64,000 nt of DNA from DATJPY01 sp035506135 (GTDB lineage: Bacteria > Myxococcota_A > UBA9160 > PR03), in contig DATJPY010000052.1 in the NCBI GenBank assembly GCA_035506135.1, positions 103,428-167,427 on the forward strand, written 5' to 3'. The notes under the pieces are model-generated. The model was not told the origin of the DNA. It did not search any database and saw only the letters and a program-made list of their open reading frames with translations. Shown piece by piece: positions 58,922-64,000 of the stretch; the first letter of the stretch is position 1; every line of letters starts with the position of its first letter. The translations under genes and the position numbers were made by a program.

Positions 58922-59253
58922 TCAGGACCAGGCGGCCAGGATCGGCGCGTAGCCCGCCATGTGCCACATCCAGAGCTGCATCGGCACGGAGCCGTGATCG
59001 CCGCAGAGCGCCTGTCGGTGTGGAGCTTGAAGTGCTGGGCCTCCTGCTGGTTGAACACGGAGATGTCGGCGAGGAGCTTCGCGTCGGCCACCGGGCGCAG
59101 GAGCTCCCGGGCCTGGCGCCGGGCCTTGATCAGGTAGCGCTCGATGGGCGGCGGGATGATCGCCCCGCCGTGGATCACGGTGACCGCCTCCCGGTTGTCG
59201 CCCCAGTGCGGCACGGAATCCCGGAAGTCGAAGTCGGGGTAGCGGACCTGCAT
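58922..59253 (-). pseudogene. Degenerate metal-dependent hydrolase (PF10118-like) fragment
   Basis: From ATG 59253 about 80 residues match the start of the predicted metal-dependent hydrolase family: YPDFDFRDSVPHW, GGAIIPPPIERYLIKARRQA, then DISVFNQQEAQHFKLHT with the conserved QE and H-x-x-x-H pattern. After that the frame turns into non-protein sequence. One base shifted, the same DNA reads QALCGDHGSVPMQLWMWHMA-GYAPILAAWS and stops at 58922-58924. Intact relatives are about 280 aa, so this copy is frameshifted and cut short. Its ATG overlaps the doxX stop (TGATG), so it was translated with doxX. A sequencing error would repair the frame but not the length. Confidence 0.6.
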
Positions 59254-59777
59254 CAGGTTCCTCCCGGCGAGTGCTGCGGCGATCGGCGCGAGTATCGCGC
59301 GTCTCGCGCGAGATTCGACGCCCAGCCCGGAAGGCCGAGGGCGCGGCCGAGGAGGTGGTCGAGGCTCACCGCGCCAGGCCCCGCGATCATCAGCCAGAGG
59401 AACGAGAGCAGGTAGAGCGGCTCGTCGAGCTCGACGAAGTCGTCGAGCCCCGAGACCGTCTTCAGCTTCACCGTCGCGATGGCGACCAGCATGTTGACCA
59501 TCATCGGGATCGATACCGCGCGCATCGCGAGGCCCACGACGGTGAGCGCGCCGCCGGCCAGCTCCGTGTAGGCCGAGAGGGCGGCATTGAAGTGGGGGAA
59601 CGGGATGCCCCATCCGACGAAGCGCTCCGCGAACGCGTCGAGGTCGTGGATCTTCCCCCACCCGGTCTCGAAGAAGAAGTACCCGACGAACAGGCGGACG
59701 AGCAGCGGAGGCAGCCACTCGAGCCGCTCGGCGATCAAAAGGCCTGCGTTCACGAATCGCGCGAGGGTCCCGCTCAC
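59253..59777 (-). CDS. DoxX family membrane protein
   Basis: This is a 174-aa DoxX/DoxD-type protein with four helices: PLLVRLFVGYFFFETGWGKI, AYTELAGGALTVVGLAMRAV, IPMMVNMLVAIATVKLKTVS and LYLLSFLWLMIAGPGAVSLD. GTG 59777 follows a strong GGAGGAGG. DoxX genes accompany bufferin/gig operons (for example the DoxX-like gene of the Legionella gig operon); here it stands divergent from the precursor gene by 180 nt, not inside the operon. DoxX proteins are linked to quinone or redox reactions in the membrane, but the role in this setting is not known. Confidence 0.85.
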   Translation of the reverse strand: MSGTLARFVNAGLLIAERLEWLPPLLVRLFVGYFFFETGWGKIHDLDAFAERFVGWGIPFPHFNAALSAYTELAGGALTVVGLAMRAVSIPMMVNMLVAIATVKLKTVSGLDDFVELDEPLYLLSFLWLMIAGPGAVSLDHLLGRALGLPGWASNLARDARYSRRSPQHSPGGT

Positions 59778-59848
59778 GTCGCAACCTCCTCCGGGGTTCA
59801 GCCCGGCGTCTCGACCATTCGATGCCACGCGCTGGCGGCGGATCCGAT

Positions 59849-59877
59849 GTAACCTGCCCCTGCGCCCCGAGCGGATC
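59849..59877 (+). promoter_or_regulatory. Candidate ECF sigma-factor promoter for the bufferin operon
   Basis: GTAACC (59849-59854), a 17-nt spacer and CGGATC (59872-59877) lie about 80 nt upstream of the precursor ATG. The upstream box is identical to the -35 element described for the Caulobacter metal-stress sigma factor SigF (GTAACC...CGAA), which drives a homologous operon there. The downstream box is only similar and the spacer is one base longer. Pattern match only. Confidence 0.45.
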
Positions 59878-59957
59878 TCGGGGGGCGCGTTCGATCCGGA
59901 GCGGCGCCCAGACGGACGCCCGCCGGCTGAATTCCAACCACATGGAGAGTCTCGCAA

Positions 59958-60215
59958 ATGCAAGCAAGGAAGGTCGTCCTCGCCGCCGCGGCCGCCTCGT
60001 TCTTCATGACCTCGCTCGCCGTCGCCACCACGGCGAAGGCCGAGGATCAGATCAAGTGCGAGGGCGTGAACTCGTGCAAGGGCAAGGGGTCCTGCAAGAC
60101 GGCGATGAACGACTGCAAGGGCAAGAATGGCTGCGCAGGGAAGGGCTTCGTGATGATGACGCCGGCCGAGTGCGCGAAGGCGAAGGCCGCGGCCGCGACG
60201 TCGCAGAAGAAGTAG
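59958..60215 (+). CDS. bufA2: Bufferin-type RiPP metallophore precursor (BufA2-like)
   Basis: This is an 85-aa exported precursor peptide. The Sec signal (KVVLAAAAASFFMTSLAVAT, cleavage near residue 28) is followed by a Cys/Lys/Gly-rich core with six Cys at residues 34, 40, 46, 53, 59 and 72. The spacing is CEGVNSCKGKGSCKTAMNDC followed by KGKNGCAGKGFVMM. This matches the BufA2 group of bufferins, whose Cys residues are converted to 5-thiooxazoles by a DUF692 (MNIO) enzyme to bind copper in the periplasm. The maturase and partner follow directly. The start has GGAGAG upstream. Which Cys are modified here is unknown. Confidence 0.88.
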   Translation: MQARKVVLAAAAASFFMTSLAVATTAKAEDQIKCEGVNSCKGKGSCKTAMNDCKGKNGCAGKGFVMMTPAECAKAKAAAATSQKK

Positions 60216-60262
60216 GCACGCGCGCAGGCGGCCCGCCGTCGGGCCGCCCGCGCCCCGTCTCC

Positions 60263-61165
60263 ATGGACTCGAAGGCGAAGCCTCCGCTGCGCCCGCCCGA
60301 GGCGCCGTTCCTCGGCGTCGGCGTGGGGCTTCGGCCCGTTCACTACGCGGACGTCCTCGCGCGCGCGGCGCAGGGCACGCTGGGCGTCGACTGGTTCGAG
60401 GTGATCTCCGAGAACTTCCTGGTGCCCGGTGGGCGGCCGCCGCGGGTGCTCGGCGCGGTCCGCTCACACCTGCCGGTGGTGCTGCACGGGGTCTCGCTCG
60501 ACATCGGCTCCACCGATCCCCTGAACGAGAGCTACCTCGATGCGCTCGCCGCGCTCGCCCGGCGCGTGGAGCCGGCCTGGATCTCCGATCACCTGTGCTG
60601 GACGGGCGTCGACGGCGCGAACCTCCACGACCTGCTCCCACTGCCACTCCGCGGCGAGACGGTGCGACACGTCGCGGCCCGCGTCCGCCGCGTGCAGGAG
60701 CGGCTCGGCCGGCGCATCGCCCTCGAGAACGTCTCGTCGTACTTCGCCTGGACCCACGACGCCATGCCCGAGTGGGAGTTCCTCGCCGCCGTGGCCGAGG
60801 AGGCGGACTGCGGGATCCTCCTCGACGTCAACAACGTCTACGTGTCGGCCCACAACCACGGCTTCGACGCGATTCGCTACATCGACGCGATCCCTCCGGA
60901 GCGCGTCTTCCAGCTCCATCTGGCGGGCCACAGCGAGAGCGGCTCGCTCCTGATCGATACGCACGATCACCCCGTGCGCGACGAGGTGTGGGCGCTCTTC
61001 GCCCACGCGGTGCGGCGGCTCGGGCCCGTCTCGACGCTGATCGAGTGGGACGACGAGATCCCCCCCCTCGAGCGCCTCGAGGAGGAGGCCTCCCGCGCGC
61101 GTGCGATCCTCGAAGCGACCTGCGGAGCGAGCAATGGCGAGCGCCAGCGCGCCGCGGCTGGCTGA
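60263..61165 (+). CDS. bufB: MNIO (DUF692) bufferin maturase
   Basis: This is a 300-aa TIM-barrel multinuclear non-heme iron oxidative enzyme. It probably uses an iron cluster and O2 to modify precursor Cys residues into 5-thiooxazoles, the reaction described for BufB. The usual metal-ligand segments are all visible: HGVSLDIG (about 75), WISDHLCW (about 109), ALENVSSY (about 155) and DVNNVYVSAHNHGFD (about 187). HLAGHSE (about 219), DTHDHPV (about 232) and LIEWDDEIP (about 259) follow. ATG 60263 is 47 nt after the precursor stop. Its 3' end overlaps bufC by 32 nt, so the two proteins are made together. Confidence 0.93.
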   Translation: MDSKAKPPLRPPEAPFLGVGVGLRPVHYADVLARAAQGTLGVDWFEVISENFLVPGGRPPRVLGAVRSHLPVVLHGVSLDIGSTDPLNESYLDALAALARRVEPAWISDHLCWTGVDGANLHDLLPLPLRGETVRHVAARVRRVQERLGRRIALENVSSYFAWTHDAMPEWEFLAAVAEEADCGILLDVNNVYVSAHNHGFDAIRYIDAIPPERVFQLHLAGHSESGSLLIDTHDHPVRDEVWALFAHAVRRLGPVSTLIEWDDEIPPLERLEEEASRARAILEATCGASNGERQRAAAG

Positions 61166-61973
61166 CGCCCAGCGCGCGGTCGCGCGGCTCGTCCGCGCGC
61201 CCGAGGGCGTGCGCACCGCGCTCGCCGAGGCGGGCGATCCCGAGGGTGCGTCGCTCGCCGAGCTGGTGCGCGGCGACGAGCGGCTCTCGGGGGCGATGCG
61301 CCTCGAGGTCTATGCGAACGCCTACTTCCATCGCATTCGCGAGGCGCTCGAAGACGAGTACGCTGTGCTCACCGAGGCGATCGGCCCCGCCGCGATGAAC
61401 GATCTGGTCGCCGCCTACCTGCTCGTGCACCCCCCGTGCGACCCCTCGCTGCGCTGGGCGGGGGCGCGCCTGCCCGAGTTCCTGACGTCGCACCCCGTCG
61501 CGGAGCCCTTCCGCTGTCGCTGGCCCTGGGCGCCCGATCTCGCGCGCCTCGAGTGGGCGCGCTCGCTCGCCTTCGATGCCGCCGACCCGCCCGTGCTCGC
61601 GCGCGGCGACCTGGCGTCGATCCCGCCCGAGACGTGGAGCGATCTCGCGCTCGAGCTCCAGCCGGCGACGCAGCTCGTCGATCTCGAGTGGCCCGTGCAT
61701 CGGCTGCTCGAAGGGAGATCTGCGTCGTCGCCGCCGGCTCCACCGAGCGACGCGGAGCGCACGGCCGTCTGTGTGTGGCGACGCGACGAGGCGGTGCTAC
61801 AGCGGGCCCTCGAGCCGCTCGAGGCCGAGCTGCTGGCTCGCGCGCAGCAGGGTGAGCGCTTCGGCGAGCTCTGCGAGCGCGCGGCGCAGGCGCTCGGTGA
61901 GGAAGCGGCCGCAGCGAGCGCGGGCGCGCTGCTCGCGCGCTGGGTCGACGACGGACTCCTCGCGCGTCGCTGA
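61134..61973 (+). CDS. bufC: HvfC/BufC-family peptide-modification partner (DUF2063)
   Basis: This is a 279-aa protein. The N-terminal DUF2063 domain (LADAQRAVARLVRAPEGVRT, LSGAMRLEVYANAYFHRIRE, LPEFLTSHP) is known to help the MNIO enzyme recognise its precursor. The C-terminal half (about 130-279) contains a beta region and a helical tail, as in BufC/HvfC proteins. ATG 61134 lies within the end of bufB (32-nt overlap). The same-strand trio bufA-bufB-bufC is a complete minimal bufferin cassette. Confidence 0.88.
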   Translation: MASASAPRLADAQRAVARLVRAPEGVRTALAEAGDPEGASLAELVRGDERLSGAMRLEVYANAYFHRIREALEDEYAVLTEAIGPAAMNDLVAAYLLVHPPCDPSLRWAGARLPEFLTSHPVAEPFRCRWPWAPDLARLEWARSLAFDAADPPVLARGDLASIPPETWSDLALELQPATQLVDLEWPVHRLLEGRSASSPPAPPSDAERTAVCVWRRDEAVLQRALEPLEAELLARAQQGERFGELCERAAQALGEEAAAASAGALLARWVDDGLLARR

Positions 61974-62003
61974 AGATCGGTCCCTGTCGCTGAAGATCGG
62001 TTC

Positions 62004-62330
62004 CTAGCCGGAGGAAGGGCCGAGCTTCACGGCGGTGCCGTAGGCAAGCACCTCGGTCGCGCCCGTCATGAACTCCGTGGCGTCGTAGCGCATCGCGACG
62101 ACCGCATCCGCGCCGATCTCCTCCGCGTGACGCACCATGCGCTCGAAGGCCTCTTCGCGCGCTCCCTCGCAGACCCGGGCGTACTGCTCGATGTTGCCAC
62201 CGATGATCTGCTTGAGGCCGCCGAGCAGGCCCTGGGCGATGTTGGGGGAGCGCACCACGATGCCCCGTACGATGCCGAGGTACGAGCGCACCACGCGGCC
62301 GTCGACCGAGTTTCCCGTCGTGACGATCAT
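62004..62330 (-). CDS. UPF0145 (YbjQ-type) heavy-metal-binding-domain protein
   Basis: This is a 108-aa YbjQ/UPF0145 protein. Family segments are MIVTTGNSVDGRVVRSYLGI, VRGIVVRSPNIAQGLLGGLK, REEAFERMVRHAEEIGADAV and VLAYGTAVKLG. The fold is a pentameric alpha/beta domain annotated as putatively metal-binding, although no clear ligand cluster is seen. Despite the neighbouring bufferin operon (convergent, 30-nt gap), no functional link is shown. Confidence 0.92.
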   Translation of the reverse strand: MIVTTGNSVDGRVVRSYLGIVRGIVVRSPNIAQGLLGGLKQIIGGNIEQYARVCEGAREEAFERMVRHAEEIGADAVVAMRYDATEFMTGATEVLAYGTAVKLGPSSG

Positions 62331-62425
62331 GAGCTCCCCCCTCGCGCCTCGAGCGCATCGTCCGCGCTCGAAGGAGCGTTCGGACTCGCGAAGTCTATCA
62401 GGGGCGCGACCGCGGGTGGCCGGTC

Positions 62426-62775
62426 GTGCTACCCATGAGCGACCCCCCAGAACGGGAGAGGAACGTCACCTTGGGGGAGAGCGATCGACGGAGCGAGCGG
62501 CGAGCCGCCGGGGTGAGGGTGGGATCCCTCCTCGTCGGGCTCTCGTTGCTGGGGAGCGTGTCGGGAGCGCGCGCTGCGAATCGCGCCAGCTCGTGCGACG
62601 GGCCGAGGTGATGCGACGTCCTTCGCGGGCGGCCGGGGTCGACTTCTCCGTGGATGGATTCGCGCAGCAGCCACTGCAGATCCGGGAGGTCCTCTTCGTC
62701 GATACGGCGGACTTCCGTCTCTATCACAACGCGTTCATACGTCCCCGATCGGCCGGGCCGCCGGCCACCCGATGA
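62426..62775 (+). pseudogene. Remnant of a secreted protein (signal peptide plus N-terminal domain)
   Basis: One frame from ATG 62426 gives a signal peptide (VRVGSLLVGLSLLGSVSGAR) and stops at a TGA (62609-62611). A second frame over the following DNA reads convincing protein, VDFSVDGFAQQPLQIREVLF-VDTADFRLYHNAF, and ends IRPRSAGPPATR at 62775, where the next gene begins. Joining them requires a one-base frame change near 62560-62580. The fragment looks like the start of a larger secreted CYTH-like or similar domain protein. It is frameshifted and lacks its C-terminal part. Confidence 0.5.
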
Positions 62776-63410
62776 TCGAGGTCCGCCCCTATGAGGCGCG
62801 CGATCGCTCGGAGGTCCGCGCGATCTGCCATGCGACCGGCTTCATGGGCGAGCCCGCCGACTGGTACTGGCGCGACCGCGAGAGCTTTGCGGATGCCTGC
62901 AGCGGCTACTACACCGACTGCGAGCCGGAGTCGTCGTTCGTCGCCGTGCACGAGCGCCGGGTCGTCGGCTATCTGCTGGGCTGCGTCGACACCGCGCGAG
63001 CACCCACGATGGCGGAGGTCAGCTCCCGGCTGGTGCTGCGCCGCGCCCTGCTGCTGCGGCCGGGCAGCTCCGGCTTCTTCTGGCGCGCGCTCTTCGACGC
63101 GCTGCGCGATCGCGGCGCGCCTTCGGGTGACCTTCGCGATTCGCGTTGGCCGTCGCACCTGCACATCAACCTGCTTCCCGAGGCGCGCGGCGCCGGCGCC
63201 GGCGCCGCGTTGATGCGGTCGTGGCTCGGTCGGCTCGCGGCCCTCGGCTCGCCGGGTTGTCACCTGGGAACCTTCGCGGAGAATCGCAACGCCATCGCCT
63301 TCTTCGAGCGCCAGGGCTTCCGTCACCACGGTCCACCGGCGCCGGTCCCGGGCATGCGCAATCGCGACGGGTCGCGCATGCACCTGCAGCTGATGATCCG
63401 TGCGTCGTGA
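62772..63410 (+). CDS. GNAT-family acetyltransferase
   Basis: This is a 212-aa GCN5-like acetyltransferase. The N-terminus reads IEVRPYEARDRSEVRAICHA. After a helical insertion (about 75-115) comes the acetyl-CoA site LHINLLPEARGAGAGAALMR, followed by CHLGTFAENRNAIAFFERQG and ending SRMHLQLMI. The insertion and RALFDALRDRG region resemble fungal/actinobacterial GNAT enzymes of the protein-hydrolysate type. ATG 62772 overlaps the remnant's last codons. The substrate is unknown. Confidence 0.9.
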   Translation: MIEVRPYEARDRSEVRAICHATGFMGEPADWYWRDRESFADACSGYYTDCEPESSFVAVHERRVVGYLLGCVDTARAPTMAEVSSRLVLRRALLLRPGSSGFFWRALFDALRDRGAPSGDLRDSRWPSHLHINLLPEARGAGAGAALMRSWLGRLAALGSPGCHLGTFAENRNAIAFFERQGFRHHGPPAPVPGMRNRDGSRMHLQLMIRAS

Positions 63411-63660
63411 AGCGTGCGCGGCGCCGCTCTCGGGCTGCGGGTCTCGCGTCGAGCGGCAATGCACGAGTGCTGCCATGATGGGCTCGCCCAGCGAGGACCC
63501 GCACGATGGCCGCCCGCAGGCGACGACCGGCGACTCCCCGGAAGGCCACTTCCGAGAGTCGGTCCGCGGGAATGCGATCGAAGTCGTTCTGCTCCCCCCA
63601 AGGGCGCCTCGACGGGCGGCCCCGGCATGCGCTCGACGGGCACGTGCATCGACACATGCC
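63411..63660. other. Intergenic interval, nothing recognised
   Basis: There is no RNA gene, hairpin terminator or convincing protein in either strand between the acetyltransferase stop and the end of the convergent glycosyltransferase gene. An open frame from ATG 63475 runs on antisense to that gene and reads like random high-GC sequence. Confidence 0.5.
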
Positions 63661-64000
63661 CTAGCGGGTCGGGTGCGCGAGCTCGATGCGCGGCATCAAG
63701 ACGCGCTGCACGACCTCGGGCCAGGCGAAGTGGCGCGCCGTCGCGCGCCCGGCCCGGCGCATCGCCTGGGCCTCCTCCGGCCGGCTGCGCAGTCGGCCGA
63801 ACATGCCGAGGAACTCCGCGGGGTCGCCGGTCTCGAGCACCAGCGCGTTCCGCCCCGGTACCGCGTAGTCCTCGCCGGTCGCACCGAGGCATGCGAGACC
63901 TCCCGCGGCCATCGTTTCGAGCCCGACCAGGCCGAAGGGCTCGTGCCCGCTGTTGGCGAGCACGGCGTCCCCGCCGCGCAGGAGCACCCGCCGCGCGTCG
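63661..64000 (-). CDS. Group 1 glycosyltransferase, C-terminal part
   Basis: This is the last 112 residues of a gene entering from beyond the window. The donor-nucleotide binding motif of GT-B enzymes is present (DAVLANSGHEPFGLVGLETM followed by AAGGLACLGATGEDYAVPGR), with the E-x7-E type Glu pair. A C-terminal helix follows (PEEAQAMRRAGRATARHFAW). The phrase NSGHEPFGLVGLE is typical of GT4 enzymes. The N-terminal acceptor domain is outside the window, so specificity is unknown. Confidence 0.88.
   Translation of the reverse strand, partial: DARRVLLRGGDAVLANSGHEPFGLVGLETMAAGGLACLGATGEDYAVPGRNALVLETGDPAEFLGMFGRLRSRPEEAQAMRRAGRATARHFAWPEVVQRVLMPRIELAHPTR

Noticed and set aside
63475..64000. Plus-strand open frame to the window edge
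   Set aside because: It is antisense to a well-defined glycosyltransferase C-terminus and shows no recognisable protein features.

Overview
The window is a very high-GC (roughly 70% by eye), gene-dense bacterial chromosome segment. It has no rRNA, no recognisable tRNA, no CRISPR array and no insertion sequence. The housekeeping block (mutS, amidase, glnD, xerD, cca, scpA, scpB, rluB) resembles deltaproteobacterial-grade genomes. So does the mixture of CaiB/BaiF CoA-transferases, LLM flavin oxidoreductases, a CYP125/142-like P450, a PEP-CTERM protein and many secreted proteins. A Myxococcota, Desulfobacterota or Binatota-like lineage is my inference; no marker here settles it. Base composition looks uniform and I see no clear genomic island.

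Layout. 1-11.7 kb: a co-directional core operon with 4-14 nt overlaps (TPR protein, mutS, amidase, glnD, xerD, cca), then scpA-scpB-rluB. 11.7-15.6 kb: secreted and envelope proteins (CAP domain, repeat lipoprotein) and an SRAP DNA-protein crosslink protein. 15.6-24.7 kb: transporters (MFS, MATE), a FIST sensor, acetyltransferase, CoA-transferase, COG0523 GTPase, LLM oxidoreductase and ahcY. 24.8-27.4 kb: a CMD-family protein and amtB, which has a textbook sigma-54 promoter plus an upstream palindrome, and a divergent small Fis-type HTH protein. 27.5-31.9 kb: LLM oxidoreductase, lipoprotein, P450 and CoA-transferase, which looks like a lipid or xenobiotic catabolic run. 31.9-35.4 kb: a copper/envelope run (YbaY-type lipoprotein, Cys/His-rich small protein, outer-membrane barrel, CopC, CopD). 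35.3-42 kb: MFS, CFA-type methyltransferase overlapping a flavin reductase, metallothionein, DUF6496, crotonase and phytanoyl-CoA dioxygenase-like protein. 42-50 kb: DUF6600 protein, small proteins, Tat-exported phospholipase C-like protein, DUF1634-TSUP pair and SulP. 50-58.9 kb: glycosyltransferases, including one with polysialyltransferase-type motifs, a 2OG oxygenase, a PEP-CTERM protein and a broken membrane protein. 59-62 kb: a bufferin-type MNIO RiPP metallophore operon (precursor, DUF692 maturase, BufC partner) with a divergent DoxX gene. 62-64 kb: UPF0145, another gene remnant, an acetyltransferase and an incomplete glycosyltransferase.

How the parts fit. glnD (nitrogen sensing) and a sigma-54 driven amtB point to classical Ntr control, although no glnK lies beside amtB. 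Three separate loci bear on metal handling: CopC/CopD, the metallothionein, and the bufferin operon. The bufferin operon is the most interesting system here: a 6-Cys exported precursor, an iron-dependent Cys-modifying enzyme and its partner, with an ECF-like GTAACC promoter candidate upstream. Three genes look degenerate (53.3, 58.9 and 62.4 kb), all in the last 11 kb; single-base assembly errors could explain some of this.
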